A stretch of 64,000 nt of DNA from Leguminivora glycinivorella (GCF_023078275.1 NC_062996.1:4650001-4714000); one strand, 5' to 3'. Numbered from the stretch's first letter, positions 61,201 to 63,479 are shown. Program-made: numbers and translations. Notes: generated by a model from the sequence alone, not told the origin.

Positions 61201-63479
61201 GGCCAAGTTGTCAAAACTGAGGTTCAAAAGTTTTAAGCCTTGGTCAAGAGATGGCAGTCTATGCACTGTGATTACACATTTTACTTTGACGGTGACTCTC
61301 TATAATACTCGATCCTCTTTGGTATTGATTACATTGACATTGTTAAATCATCGAGTTATTGAACGCAGAGGTCGTCATATTACACAAAGAAAAGTATTAT
61401 CTAATTAATACAGGAGGAGTATTGCACAGAAATCTTGCTTAGGGCCACTTGCACCAACAAAAATGGAGGGTTAACCCACCATTTTATATGGAATTTGACA
61501 GGTGACATCCCACAAACCTGAGTTAAGAGACCCCACGTTGGGCGGCATTCAACAAGTTGGCGGACATCCTCAAACCTGTTAGCATTCCACAATGCCTGAA
61601 GACTCGCCTCTTTAACCAATGTGTCCTGCCCACCATGACCTACGGTGCCGAAACATGGACGCTTACTAAGAAGGCTGTGCATAAGATCCGAGTTGCACAG
61701 AGAGCCATGGAGCGCGCCATGCTCGGTATCAAGATTCAAGATCGGGTGAGGAATGCCGAGATCCGTCGTCGCACCAAGGTGCTAGACGTGGGTTACGTCA
61801 TTACCAAACTAAAATGGAGTTGGGCGGGACATGTTGCTAGGCAGAGTGATGGCAGATGGACTAAAATGTTAACAAAGTGGTGGCCGCTCACAGATGTAAG
61901 AAGCGCTTGGCATCCGTTAGCTAGTTGGTTGGACGACATCCGGAAAATTGCGGGTCACAACTGGATGAGACTAGCTCAGGACCGGGACAAGTGGCGTACT
62001 AGAAGAGAGGCCTATGCTCAGCAGTGGGCGATAAAGGGCTGATATGATGAAGAGACCCCACACAAAAAATGCACTTGAAATAATTGACTTCATATTGACA
62101 GAAAGTCTAAATAAAATGACAATTTTTATGGGTTAGATCCTTTTTCCTTTAAAAATGTCCAAGTGTATTCTAATTTAAAGGATTTCACTACTGGCTTTCA
62201 TCCGAAACTTTGATTCCTATCAGTATCTTAATTTATTGTAAAATATCATAATTAACAAATAAGTATCTTTCGAATTAAATTGTAGTTAAAAAGCAAAAGG
62301 ATTATCATTATTTTGGCGAGAAATTGGGTATATAGAGACAAAGAACGTGCAAGTTGTGGATTGAGTTACCTTCTGAGGTGTTTCCCTTGCGCTATGACAT
62401 GGGGTTCTTCAAGAAGCAGGTATTTAGGGTTCTCAAAGGTCGGCAACGTATAAGTGGCTCCCCTGATGTTGCTTATGTCCATGGGCGGCGATGACTGCTT
62501 ACCATCAGGCGGCTCGTCTTCTCGTTTGCTGCCTATTTCATAAAAAAAAAAGTAACAGAGCATACCTTCTCGCAGCCACGGGGCGTCGCCTAGCGCGAGT
62601 GGGAGGGGCCAGCGCAGCGCCCGCCTCCCAGTCGGAATATGCTGATGATGATGAACTGTGGACAATACATGACAATGATCATCATCCTTCTTGCGTTATC
62701 CCGGTATTTGCCACGGCTCATAGGAGCCTGGGGTCCGCTTTGACAACTAATTCCAAGATTTGGCGTACGGCACTAGTTTTTACGAAAGCGACTGCCATCT
62801 GACCTTCCAATTCCTTAACTAAGCCTTATTGGAATTAGTCCGGTTTCCTCACGATGTTTTCCTTCACCGAAAAGCGACTGGCAAATATCAAATGACATTT
62901 CGCACATTAGTTCAGAAAAACTCATTGGTTCAAGCCGGGTTCGAACCCGCGACCTCCGGATCGAAAGTCGCACGCTCTTACCGCTAGGCCACCAGCGCTT
63001 ACAATAATGACAATGATAATATATGTAAAAAACTACGTTTTTATAGTCCTAGTAAAGGAAGGAATGTTTAACTTTAATTAGTACTGAATAGGCTAGTTTC
63101 CAACTAGTCAAATCAGCTTCTTTTTATGAACTGTGAAAACGATTTGCTAATATGGAATTACTATGAAATACTGAGGAGTGACGTCACGGTCAATTACTTT
63201 ATATAGTTTATATCTTTCTCTTTGACTTATTAAATAGAAATTATGTTTAAAAATAACTACTGTGCATATTTTTCTACTAATTATGTGGTGCTTTATTTCG
63301 TGTACTGCCTAAAATATTTTATTTTAAGTATAGGAAACTAGCCAATTAACTCAGCATTTTAGTATGCTTTAGGAGGTAATTAATTCATGATGGTTTAACA
63401 AATAATTATCAATGTAATTTTAATGCGAAAATGACAACTTGATTGTACTTACTTGCCACTTTTGCTTCCTGAATGCGAA
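13202..63479 (-). CDS. BRWD3: PHIP/BRWD3 family protein, 3' half of gene (19 exons, 5'-partial)
   Basis: Joining the exons listed below (63453..63479 down to 13202..13299) gives about 855 codons with consistent intron phases. PHIP/BRWD proteins are nuclear chromatin readers and CUL4-DDB1 substrate receptors. Known layout: WD40 repeats, a cryptic-Tudor (CRD) methyl-lysine reader, two bromodomains and a basic tail. Seen here: SSSSAYSDW linker; CRD with YHDMPDVIDFLVLRQQ, DDSWWTGVV and VRWDNGEVERLSPWDLEP; bromodomain 1 (APVDLQLYPTYALVVPYPID..FNEPHSPIV); bromodomain 2 (FREPVSLDQVPDYLTIVKSP..KRSR); C-terminus RGRVRKLTAKARGLLRE, stop TAG 13202-13204. The WD40 region is outside the window. Oddities: one missing base in exon w12 and tandem exon copies beside w5, w13 and w17. 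Identification is very secure; pseudogene status is unlikely because 18 of 19 exons are clean. Confidence 0.95.
13468..15733 (-). mobile_element. tRNA-derived SINE, split by the foldback element
   Basis: 15541-15733 is the tRNA-like head and body (GGTTCGAA-type B box, minus strand) and 13468-13545 its tail. Joined, they match the intact copies at 39951 and 45298. It supplies the pre-insertion sequence for the foldback. Confidence 0.88.
13546..15540. mobile_element. Foldback element with ~745-bp inverted arms and 9-bp target duplication
   Basis: 13546-14290 and 14800-15540 are near-perfect reverse complements. CAAGAAGGC flanks both ends (13537-13545 and 15541-15549). Arms hold repeated GCTCACTCA..CCACAC words about 180 bases apart. 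The loop has a palindrome (14293-14360) and a tRNA-like SINE piece (about 14395-14520). No coding frame. Long arms plus a 9-bp duplication suggest a Mutator-like non-autonomous element; this class is an inference. Confidence 0.9.
15900..16008. repeat. GGTACAGC-TIR MITE, fragment
   Basis: Right part of the family at 10319, ending TTTGCCCCGTTGTACC. Confidence 0.75.
16052..16312 (+). repeat. TAACTCCGTATAGACGG-family repeat, copy 2
   Basis: Matches 2566-2860 with a short internal loss near its 3' end. Confidence 0.75.
16318..16556 (+). repeat. GAACAGTCGACCTGTCA-family repeat, copy 2
   Basis: Opposite orientation to copy 1. Small open frames in it are not shared between copies. Confidence 0.72.
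16752..17077. mobile_element. Palindromic MITE with ~105-bp arms
   Basis: Arms 16752-16856 and 16972-17077 are reverse complements, including CATACCATCCCATACATT and CACACATAGATGGCGCCAC. A fragment recurs at 52750-52805. Confidence 0.85.
17218..18050 (+). mobile_element. CR1/Jockey-type LINE 3' end (5'-truncated)
   Basis: The 93-codon frame 17218-17499 resembles the C-terminal tail of a non-LTR reverse transcriptase (IYNGLPNDMKLLQGNSFKKK). It is followed by a 3' UTR with a GC-rich patch at 17655-17790 and ends AATAAATTCTTTGAATCTTT. Only the last part of the element remains. Confidence 0.7.
18061..18182 (-). CDS. BRWD3: BRWD3 exon w18 (tail)
   Basis: 122 nt using the second AG of CCAGAG; donor GTACGT. 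SAATEAAMEAGAMLLRHSAG then IADHDYLYSTHEHNGH. With the first AG the exon would be 2 nt longer and read a Pro/Thr-rich frame with no link to w19. Phase 2 in, phase 1 out, which fits w19. Confidence 0.8.
18200..18282 (-). mobile_element. LINE 3' tail fragment
   Basis: Reverse complement of the tail at 1735 and 51465, abutting exon w18 by ~15 bases on its acceptor side. Confidence 0.65.
18325..18985 (-). mobile_element. AATTTCACCACCCC-family SINE, interrupted
   Basis: Two head-to-tail 3' halves (18325-18420 and 18425-18520) and one 5' half (18845-18985), separated by an AT-rich insert with GATAAGATAAAATTTATTT, probably a reversed LINE tail. Confidence 0.75.
19063..19236 (+). mobile_element. Helitron-like (Lep1-type) element, short copy
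   Basis: Starts ATACTAATATTATAAATGGG and ends GCGGGCAAAAGCTAG, the complete short form of the family. Confidence 0.65.
19255..19405. repeat. Inverted tRNA-like palindrome
   Basis: GAAAAAGTGACC.. and ..GGTCACTTTTTC-like ends enclose two opposed tRNA-like blocks (TGGATTCGAACCAGC and GCTGGTTCGAATC). Related to 14395-14520. Not a functional tRNA. Confidence 0.6.
19509..20695 (-). pseudogene. RTE-type LINE reverse transcriptase, 5'-truncated and broken
   Basis: The 309-codon frame 19731-20660 has RT motifs in order: GVRQGCILSPKLFN, the catalytic YADD (LRYADDTTLLA), then FIYLGSLISSNG and a C-terminal FPVFMHGSETWT block. It ends in a stop and the tail continues in another frame to ~19509 (SRSSALRERLKKK). 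The endonuclease is missing. It lies in the w18-w17 intron in the same orientation as BRWD3. An inactive copy. Confidence 0.88.
20755..20830. repeat. GGTACAGC-TIR MITE, internal scrap
   Basis: Shares the internal 'CCATATTTTACAATGTTT' portion of the family; ends are lost. Confidence 0.5.
20911..21258. mobile_element. hAT-type MITE with 8-bp target duplication
   Basis: CAGGGTTCGAGGAT at one end and TTTTTGAACCCTG at the other, flanked by GTCATTAC on both sides (20903-20910, 21259-21266). The interior is rich in GATATATATC. The 8-bp duplication and CAGGG end are hAT hallmarks. Confidence 0.85.
21466..21722 (+). mobile_element. tRNA-derived SINE
   Basis: tRNA-like head with A-box-like GGCTCGGTAGTG and B box GGGTTCGAATCCC, body with GATGAGCACAGATATTTGTT, (ATTT)n tail. 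Confidence 0.88.
22080..22198 (+). mobile_element. tRNA-derived SINE, 3'-truncated
   Basis: Same family as 21466; the body stops after GAGTCATGGATGTTGTC. Confidence 0.75.
22367..22622 (+). repeat. TAACTCCGTATAGACGG-family repeat, copy 3
   Basis: Matches 2566-2860. Confidence 0.75.
24290..25225 (+). repeat. 97-bp tandem array in composite element copy 2
   Basis: About nine or ten units; three or four of them carry the 15-bp insertion variant (112-bp unit), which is present only once in copy 1. This shows array turnover since the copies separated. Confidence 0.92.
27137..27333. mobile_element. Small MITE nested in composite element copy 2
   Basis: Equivalent of 8071-8270, with the same CCGCCACACAT / ATGTGTGGCGG ends. 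Confidence 0.75.
28797..29383. other. Unassigned intron stretch with a GC-rich patch
   Basis: 28918-29130 is GC-rich with an open 113-codon plus-strand frame, but has no recognisable domain. Its GCGC-rich, 'CTAACGGTTGATGC'-type content resembles MITE interior sequence. Confidence 0.5.
29384..29736 (-). repeat. Tandem copies derived from exon w17 and its donor (117-bp units)
   Basis: Donor junctions recur at 29385, 29502 and 29619 and at the true exon (29736): an exact 117-bp period. Each unit holds 85 exon-like bases (from AAAGAGACGG to GATACAG) and a 32-base spacer that starts GTAATC and ends CGTATAG, so it mimics a mini-intron. Units are almost identical, with only a few changes and a variable GTAT microsatellite. 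Splicing in any copy would shift the frame. Confidence 0.93.
29737..29886 (-). CDS. BRWD3: BRWD3 exon w17 (tail)
   Basis: 150 nt, acceptor CTTACAG, donor GTAATC. RTRERFTDGSSQSSSSNSEH then SPERDGQRRYESDHSYHPRC and SSDDEPLQRY. Phase 2 in and out. Its 3' 85 bases plus donor are repeated three more times downstream. Confidence 0.87.
30186..30345 (+). mobile_element. Helitron-like (Lep1-type) element, 5'-truncated
   Basis: Ends GCGGGCAAAAGCTAG as at 19236. Confidence 0.6.
30346..31195. other. Unassigned AT-rich intron
   Basis: No coding frame, inverted repeat or known repeat ends seen. Confidence 0.5.
31196..31803 (+). repeat. GGGTTCCGTAG-family repeat with CCGT/CTGT microsatellite
   Basis: Begins TAGGGTTCCGTAGCC and ends CGACTCGCACTTGGCCGG; contains (GTCC)(GTCT)n near 31270-31310. 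The same family, reversed and split by a LINE, is at 40955-42150. A common lepidopteran interspersed repeat; class not known to me. Confidence 0.7.
32309..32553 (+). mobile_element. AATTTCACCACCCC-family SINE
   Basis: About 245 bp beginning GTGTGGTGACGGGTTAAG and ending in a (GTAT)n tail. It ends 32 bases from the donor of exon w16. Confidence 0.82.
32585..32700 (-). CDS. BRWD3: BRWD3 exon w16 (basic tail)
   Basis: 116 nt, acceptor GTTCACAG, donor GTACGT. Phase 0 reading FQPRARRKRARDSDSAPSPP then an Arg/His-rich run (RDRHRHRHRQK). Strongly basic, probably nuclear localisation or nucleic-acid contact. The start was chosen because it matches phases of w15 and w17; the longer frame using an acceptor at 32719 does not. 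Confidence 0.8.
32880..33150 (+). mobile_element. tRNA-like-tailed interspersed repeat
   Basis: Contains GCTTAGCTCAGTCGTACGAG and GGGTTTCGAATCCCGGCC, tRNA A- and B-box-like. The tRNA part lies at the 3' end, unlike usual SINEs. No cloverleaf. Confidence 0.5.
33470..34222. mobile_element. Penelope-like element 3' end with ~295-bp inverted repeat
   Basis: Arms 33470-33765 and 33928-34222 are reverse complements with CGTTTCGGCCAGGTTGCA. The loop, read on the minus strand from about 33915 to 33770, encodes a Penelope-like C-terminus (HYYPRIVREAIEIKKYP, NFNREDGYRLSPTW). Inverted pseudo-LTR arrangements are known for this class. Truncated and inactive. Confidence 0.82.
34658..34947 (+). repeat. 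TAACTCCGTATAGACGG-family repeat, copy 4
   Basis: Matches 2566-2860. Confidence 0.75.
35250..35510 (+). repeat. Interspersed repeat with CCCGCGGCTTCGCTCGG
   Basis: Contains TTTCCCGCGGCTTCGCTCGG, a protein-less, conserved-looking block ending in (AGTC)n. I recognise it as a common lepidopteran repeat, but not its class. Confidence 0.45.
35600..35847 (+). mobile_element. AATTTCACCACCCC-family SINE
   Basis: Somewhat diverged copy of 32309. Confidence 0.8.
36203..36270. repeat. Palindrome around CAGTGGA
   Basis: TGTGACCCAGTGGA.. and ..TCCACTGGGTCAC face each other over ~40 bases. Confidence 0.7.
36348..37060 (-). repeat. Host repeat 'R', uninterrupted copy (empty site)
   Basis: Reverse complement of 3672-4178 joined to 9574-9795. 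Reads through the insertion point at 36557-36560 (AATA on plus). Confidence 0.9.
37062..37420 (-). repeat. AACAGGCGTTTAAAGGAGG-family repeat
   Basis: Also at 52312-52732 and 59914-60520 (plus). Blocks include CTGCGCGCATGCGCG-like and ATGGTCGTAGAAAAAGTAT. Non-coding. Confidence 0.7.
37528..37930. mobile_element. MITE with ~50-bp inverted ends
   Basis: GTCCACATGAGAGG..GGTGTCCCTCTCGCAC and its complement bound a 400-bp AT-rich interior. Confidence 0.82.
38084..38220 (-). CDS. BRWD3: BRWD3 exon w15 (tail)
   Basis: 137 nt, acceptor TTTTCAG, donor GTAATT. TYIPSPNGLSSSSTEQIEVE then LTYDEDSPAHEPSPE. Phase 1 in, phase 0 out. The acceptor is only ~14 bases from a SINE tail. Confidence 0.88.
38234..38489 (-). 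mobile_element. AATTTCACCACCCC-family SINE
   Basis: Its CATA tail stops 14 bases from the acceptor boundary of exon w15. Confidence 0.85.
38582..38750 (+). repeat. GAACAGTCGACCTGTCA-family repeat, copy 3
   Basis: Matches 16318-16556. Confidence 0.7.
38751..38945 (+). mobile_element. AATTTCACCACCCC-family SINE, diverged
   Basis: Clearly related (GTCGTAGAAGTCAAC.., AGAGTGGCACTGAAACTT) but much older than the others. Confidence 0.6.
38975..39343 (-). mobile_element. Helitron-like (Lep1-type) element, split by a Penelope-like piece
   Basis: 38975-39090 and 39306-39343 join at a repeated GACGCACATTTT. Confidence 0.7.
39091..39305. mobile_element. Penelope-like terminal palindrome with 12-bp target duplication
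   Basis: Inverted arms GCGGGTTACTCACGTATTAA and its complement flank GGACCGAAACATGTCGA. GACGCACATTTT occurs on both sides (39079-39090, 39306-39317). The class is inferred from similar palindromes at 33470 and 56497. Confidence 0.75.
39418..39605 (+). repeat. GAACAGTCGACCTGTCA-family repeat, copy 4
   Basis: Matches 16318-16556. Confidence 0.7.
39619..39690 (+). mobile_element. RTE-type LINE 3' terminal scrap
   Basis: GGGGAGAGGCCTTTGCCCAG followed by CAGTGGAACACT, the usual end of lepidopteran RTE copies. Confidence 0.65.
39888..40257 (+). mobile_element. GGTTGCACCAAACC MITE split by a SINE
   Basis: Its halves (39888-39950 and about 40205-40257) match the intact copies at 45728 and 54896. 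The SINE inside is flanked by ATAGACG on both sides. Confidence 0.85.
39951..40200 (+). mobile_element. tRNA-derived SINE inserted in the MITE
   Basis: Full-length copy of the family at 21466, with target duplication ATAGACG. Confidence 0.88.
40264..40390. mobile_element. Palindromic MITE beside the donor of exon w14
   Basis: CGTTTTCACATTATCCGATC and its complement form ~45-base arms. Ends 30 bases from exon w14. Confidence 0.85.
40421..40588 (-). CDS. BRWD3: BRWD3 exon w14 (acidic/Ser tail)
   Basis: 168 nt, acceptor TTTACAG, donor GTGAGC. ESMNGDIVSQPPSPDRPDLE then LNSDSSSSEPLAALAQARLQ. Low-complexity, no domain. Phase 1 in and out. A palindromic MITE ends 30 bases beyond its donor. Confidence 0.88.
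40724..40863 (+). mobile_element. tRNA-derived SINE, 5'-truncated
   Basis: 3' half of the 21466 family only. Confidence 0.78.
40955..42150 (-). repeat. GGGTTCCGTAG-family repeat split by a LINE
   Basis: 40955-41270 and 41936-42150 belong together. The (CGGA)n tract at 42075-42095 is the counterpart of the CCGT tract at 31270. The element is reversed relative to 31196. Confidence 0.65.
41272..41935 (+). mobile_element. CR1/Jockey-type LINE 3' end nested in the repeat
   Basis: Frame 41278-41532 resembles the RT C-terminal region (TFLYKLLNNIIDSQQLVGKI, RSTKLFCIPFSRKRY), followed by a UTR and an (AAATA)n tail at 41885-41930. 5' truncated. Confidence 0.78.
42159..44093. mobile_element. ~1.9-kb TIR element with iterated CCGTTTGG words
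   Basis: GGGCATTTCTATTTAAACTT at the left is mirrored at the right (AAATAGAAATGCCCC). AT-rich interior without coding frames, but with repeated TCCGTTTGGTTAC and GGGGACA words on both strands. Confidence 0.7.
44094..44473. other. Unassigned intron
   Basis: No repeat ends or frames seen. Confidence 0.4.
44474..44617 (-). pseudogene. BRWD3 exon w13, tandem copy C (one base deleted)
   Basis: 144 nt. The most diverged copy; it lacks one base in the codon after ATG (ATGCAG where A and B have ATGACAG), so its use would shift the frame. Otherwise the frame is open, with a GTACAA donor context. Confidence 0.8.
44642..44786 (-). CDS. BRWD3: BRWD3 exon w13, tandem copy B
   Basis: 145 nt, nearly identical to copy A (IYLM instead of IYSM). 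It keeps an AG before and GTACTG after, and could replace copy A without changing the frame. Only 24 bases separate it from copy A, too short for a normal intron, so A and B cannot both be spliced in, and joining them would also break the frame. Confidence 0.7.
44811..44955 (-). CDS. BRWD3: BRWD3 exon w13, copy A (bromodomain 2 end)
   Basis: 145 nt, acceptor TTGTGCAG, donor GTACTG. IYSMTVRLSALFTALWEAHV closes bromodomain 2 (vertebrates: IYSMTLRLSALFEEH), followed by an Ala/Ser stretch and RVTRHARCKRIESHA. Phase 0 in, phase 1 out, joining w14 as Glu. It is the most upstream of three tandem copies and the one with a distinct, longer acceptor region, so I take it as the default exon. Confidence 0.9.
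45298..45555 (+). mobile_element. tRNA-derived SINE, full length
   Basis: Best-preserved head (GGTCTGGCTCAGTCGGTAGT) and body of the family. Confidence 0.9.
45728..45858. mobile_element. GGTTGCACCAAACC MITE, intact
   Basis: About 130 bp, ends GGTTGCACCAAACC and GGTTGATGCAACTGGCC-type. Confidence 0.8.
46154..46270. mobile_element. Palindromic MITE GGCCCGTTTCTCG
   Basis: ~45-base arms GGCCCGTTTCTCGAAAGG and complement; loop with TGTCAAAT. Confidence 0.85.
46310..46605 (+). pseudogene. LINE RT C-terminal fragment
   Basis: Plus-strand degenerate frames read WYGHVMRRDES, then NIDGWRGRGKPKQRWMDCVK, a conserved tail of insect endonuclease-RT LINEs. Ends in AAGAAGAAGA. Frame broken. Confidence 0.75.
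46788..46910 (-). repeat. TAACTCCGTATAGACGG-family repeat, partial
   Basis: Reverse complement of the first 120 bases of the family. Confidence 0.7.
46911..47388. other. Unassigned intron with one short repeat
   Basis: 47055-47135 repeats 45960-46050 (AAGGAAATAGTAAATCCGAT and following), an unclassified interspersed repeat. Nothing else seen. Confidence 0.5.
47389..47840. mobile_element. MITE with TTTCTCAAACATGG ends
   Basis: ~22-base inverted ends TTTCTCAAACATGGTATGAA enclose 450 bases without coding. Confidence 0.8.
47841..48895. other. Unassigned intron
   Basis: No frames or repeats I recognise, apart from a GC-rich patch at 47855-47950. Confidence 0.45.
48896..49046 (-). CDS. BRWD3: BRWD3 exon w12 (bromodomain 2) with one-base frame break
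   Basis: 151 nt, acceptor TTCCAG, donor GTCAGT. It opens in the spliced frame as DYLTIVKSPMDLGTISQKLA then SGRYS; the conserved continuation PAQVRRDLALVFHNSRLYNT then NKRSR is in the next frame. A single base is missing around 48986-48992 (minus strand TACTCGCGCCAG; one more base after TCG restores the family pattern). With 152 nt the phases in and out (1 to 0) fit exactly. Either an assembly error, a variant allele or a real disabling deletion. Confidence 0.9.
49248..49661. mobile_element. hAT-type MITE made of GAATGCG repeats
   Basis: TAGGGATGT and ACATCCCTA ends with 8-bp target duplication GTTCAAAT (49240-49247 and 49662-49669). Both flanking sides of the interior are built of CGAATGCGAATGCG words in both orientations. 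Confidence 0.85.
49855..50320 (+). mobile_element. CR1/Jockey-type LINE 3' end
   Basis: Reads FTFRAVRLWNSLPVELRQAK in one frame (RT tail), then a UTR and a (TTAC)n tail at 50296-50318. A second piece of the same LINE is at 55388. Confidence 0.82.
50429..50558 (-). CDS. BRWD3: BRWD3 exon w11 (bromodomain 2, start)
   Basis: 130 nt, acceptor GAACAG, donor GTGAGT. SRRARGRAGSISWRAACTRV, then LQELMSSSDAGPFREPVSLD, matching the RRR..W...C..LL...S.PFR.PVDL pattern. Ends phase 1 (G), giving Asp with w12. Confidence 0.93.
50559..50875. other. Unassigned intron
   Basis: AT-rich; no repeat ends or frames seen. Confidence 0.4.
50880..51145 (-). pseudogene. RTE-type LINE RT C-terminal fragment
   Basis: Minus strand; equivalent of 61800-62042 (W-GHV, then R..AEAYAQQW-like end). 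Frame broken. Confidence 0.78.
51146..51240. repeat. LINE-derived scrap
   Basis: GTGGCAAACAAGCATACGGT and CGCCTGATGGAAAGCGGTCA, a block common at lepidopteran LINE ends. Confidence 0.5.
51465..51597 (+). mobile_element. LINE 3' tail fragment
   Basis: Same as 1735-1885, ending in poly-A. Confidence 0.65.
51655..51906 (+). mobile_element. AATTTCACCACCCC-family SINE
   Basis: Full copy; ends 69 bases before exon w10. Confidence 0.82.
51976..52072 (-). CDS. BRWD3: BRWD3 exon w10 (linker between bromodomains)
   Basis: 97 nt, acceptor CAACAG, donor GTAATA. HWREVDVVAKYHELAASYRS followed by an acidic EDDEP run. Phase 0 out. Confidence 0.88.
52205..52322 (+). mobile_element. LINE 3' terminal scrap
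   Basis: GACCCCAGATAAACTGGGAT then AATGGGCATGAAGAAGAAG; usual end of an endonuclease-RT LINE. Confidence 0.55.
52312..52732 (+). repeat. AACAGGCGTTTAAAGGAGG-family repeat
   Basis: See 37062; ends AATAACAGTTCGGGAG. Confidence 0.72.
52809..53178 (+). mobile_element. TAACTCCGTATAGACGG element with both inverted ends
   Basis: Left TAACTCCGTATAGACGG.. and right ..GGTCTATACGGAGTTAC mirror each other for ~90 bases (with GTACGTTTTTTTC-type runs). It ends 28 bases from the donor of exon w9. Confidence 0.82.
53206..53339 (-). CDS. BRWD3: BRWD3 exon w9 (bromodomain 1, helices B-C)
   Basis: 134 nt, acceptor TTGACAG, donor GTAAAT. FYRRAAAAQFDVRYLASNAE then RFNEPHSPIVRQAR. The FNEP Asn is at the acetyl-lysine contact position of bromodomain 1. 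Ends phase 2; with w10 it reads YIISHW. Confidence 0.95.
53393..53635 (-). repeat. CCCCCGACGCAAAAACG-family repeat
   Basis: Same as 63531-63745. Contains a long (CAGA)n microsatellite (53525-53585) and GAAAATCGGTCCACTATGTC. Confidence 0.75.
53648..53885 (+). mobile_element. AATTTCACCACCCC-family SINE
   Basis: Diverged copy. Confidence 0.78.
53945..54060 (-). mobile_element. tRNA-like SINE head
   Basis: Minus strand GGCCACCGTGGCTAAGTTGG and GCAGGTTCGAGTTCTACG resemble A and B boxes. No cloverleaf or other tRNA context. Confidence 0.55.
54061..54546. other. Unassigned intron with a short inverted repeat
   Basis: 54098-54128 (ACGACATTGGTCTAAGCGCG) is mirrored at 54188-54215, a small palindromic unit. 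The rest shows nothing. Confidence 0.5.
54547..54672 (-). CDS. BRWD3: BRWD3 exon w8 (bromodomain 1, ZA loop)
   Basis: 126 nt, acceptor TTCGCAG, donor GTGAGT. Encodes FVAPVDLQLYPTYALVVPYP then IDLSTIRSRFDHL, the ZA-loop with the conserved YP..V.YP.DLSTI pattern. Phase 0 at both ends. Confidence 0.95.
54715..54810 (-). mobile_element. tRNA-like SINE head
   Basis: Minus strand TGGTCTAGTGGTAATGACG and GAGTTCGATTCCCGG. No 7-bp acceptor stem pairing, so not a functional tRNA. Confidence 0.55.
54896..55022. mobile_element. GGTTGCACCAAACC MITE, intact
   Basis: Same as 45728. Confidence 0.78.
55225..55366 (-). CDS. BRWD3: BRWD3 exon w7 (bromodomain 1, N-terminal)
   Basis: 142 nt, acceptor CTTACAG, donor GTAAGC. 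Encodes LPHELEAVLYKAEASEWPPR and RAACRAIAHHLNL, matching the L-X-P and first helix region of bromodomain 1. Phase 0 out. Confidence 0.92.
55388..55650 (+). mobile_element. CR1/Jockey-type LINE 3' UTR
   Basis: Near-identical to 49950-50165. Confidence 0.75.
55735..55953 (-). CDS. BRWD3: BRWD3 exon w6 (CRD, end)
   Basis: 219 nt, acceptor CCCCCAG, donor GTAAGT. FRCMIDDSWWTGVVLE, then a GC-rich Gly/Pro/Ala insert (residues about 25-50 of the exon) absent from vertebrates, then VRWDNGEVERLSPWDLEP. GC content is far higher than the introns. Phase 2 out. Confidence 0.95.
56005..56430 (+). mobile_element. CR1/Jockey-type LINE 3' end
   Basis: RT tail remnant (KLWNTLPPPLRQCQS) followed by a UTR and (TTAC)n tail. 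Confidence 0.78.
56497..56665. mobile_element. Penelope-like terminal palindrome
   Basis: ~62-base arms (ACCGTGATTACCTTTTTGAT and complement) around CAGTTGCATGCATCATGATC, a block seen in Penelope-like ends. Confidence 0.7.
56922..57138 (+). mobile_element. GGTACAGC-TIR MITE, copy 2
   Basis: Same as 10319. Confidence 0.85.
57139..57584. other. Unassigned intron
   Basis: 57295-57335 shares a scrap with 13365-13385 (TTCCCGAAAAGTTTGTACAT-like). Nothing else seen. Confidence 0.4.
57585..58322 (-). repeat. Tandem copies derived from exon w5 and its donor
   Basis: Three further copies of the exon w5 3' part, each ending in the same donor context (CGATCG then GTATGT on the minus strand), at donor positions 57587, 57865 and 58090; the functional donor is at 58322. 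Spacings are 278, 225 and 232 bases. The first includes an AAC-rich expansion (57640-57700). The copies have many substitutions and carry no open continuation of the exon. Linkers contain GCTACGAATGTGCGTAGC-type palindromes. Confidence 0.9.
58323..58549 (-). CDS. BRWD3: BRWD3 exon w5 (CRD)
   Basis: 227 nt, acceptor CTTTCAG, donor GTATGT. Carries VVGIKYAIKPP and the family signature YHDMPDVIDFLVLRQQ. Ends phase 2 (CG), completing Arg with w6. Partial copies of its 3' part plus donor are repeated downstream at 57587, 57865 and 58090. Confidence 0.95.
58594..58909 (+). mobile_element. GGTACAGC-TIR MITE, copy 3, with an insert
   Basis: Both ends present. An AT-rich insert (about 58763-58862, starting with GATTCA repeats) lengthens it. 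Confidence 0.83.
59221..59467 (-). mobile_element. AATTTCACCACCCC-family SINE
   Basis: Near-consensus copy. Confidence 0.85.
59723..59812 (-). CDS. BRWD3: BRWD3 exon w4 (CRD)
   Basis: 90 nt, 30 codons, acceptor ATTTCAG, donor GTAAGT. Reads GHQKYLEAVSEKDLYP then RPWENAHVY, aligning with the GH-Y-EAV and PW segments of vertebrate BRWD proteins. Phase 0 at both ends. Confidence 0.92.
59914..60520 (+). repeat. AACAGGCGTTTAAAGGAGG-family repeat with an insert
   Basis: 59914-60250 and 60470-60520 are collinear with 52312-52732; 60255-60468 is extra sequence present only here. Confidence 0.72.
60540..60735 (-). CDS. BRWD3: BRWD3 exon w3 (start of CRD)
   Basis: 196 nt, acceptor CATACAG, donor GTAAGA. 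Low-complexity Ala/Gly/Ser start, then LPELYRPGEWLTAVSPRKAP and HPQMGDAVMYFRV. The MGDAVMYFR segment is a conserved PHIP/BRWD block. Phase 0 out. Confidence 0.92.
60796..61028 (+). mobile_element. AATTTCACCACCCC-family SINE
   Basis: Inserted next to a TAACTCC stub (60774-60783); tail (GTAT)n. Confidence 0.82.
61030..61322 (+). repeat. TAACTCCGTATAGACGG-family repeat, copy 7
   Basis: Matches 2566-2860. Confidence 0.75.
61520..62042 (+). pseudogene. RTE-type LINE RT C-terminal fragment
   Basis: The open frame 61557-62042 (161 codons) begins inside the RT thumb or C-terminal domain: FNQCVLPTMTYGAETWTLTK, then RAMERAMLGIKIQDRVRN, RRRTKVLDVG and the end RREAYAQQWAIKG. The catalytic core is absent. 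5' truncated, hence no activity, although the remaining frame is intact. Confidence 0.88.
62043..62340. other. Unassigned AT-rich intron
   Basis: Nothing seen. Confidence 0.4.
62341..62552 (+). mobile_element. LINE 3' tail
   Basis: RT-tail remnant (LPCAMTWGSSRSRY), then GATGACTGCTTACCATCAGG and poly-A at 62541-62551; a common lepidopteran LINE end. It stops ~14 bases from exon w2's donor. Confidence 0.7.
62566..62655 (-). CDS. BRWD3: BRWD3 exon w2
   Basis: 90 nt, acceptor CCACAG, donor GTATGC. Encodes SSSSAYSDWEAGAALAPP and an Arg-rich stretch. The YSDW motif is shared with vertebrate PHIP/BRWD proteins just before the CRD. Ends in phase 2, joining w3 as Arg. Confidence 0.88.
62720..63002 (-). 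mobile_element. tRNA-derived SINE (second family)
   Basis: tRNA-like head at 62930-63002 on the minus strand (GGTGGCCTAGCGGTAAGAGC, GGGTTCGAACCC), body with CGGTGAAGGAAAACATCGTG-type sequence to ~62720. Confidence 0.78.
63003..63452. other. Unassigned AT-rich intron
   Basis: No frames or repeat ends seen. Confidence 0.4.
63453..63479 (-). CDS. BRWD3: BRWD3 exon w1 (27-nt microexon)
   Basis: Acceptor TTTTCAG and donor GTAAGT bound 27 bases. In the frame required by w2 it reads SHSGSKSG plus a split Asn codon. Phase 2 in and phase 2 out fit. Small, so the least certain exon of the set. Confidence 0.7.

Noticed and set aside
62491..62802. 103-codon plus-strand frame
   Set aside because: Antisense to exon w2 and continuous with a LINE tail and SINE; no coding signature.
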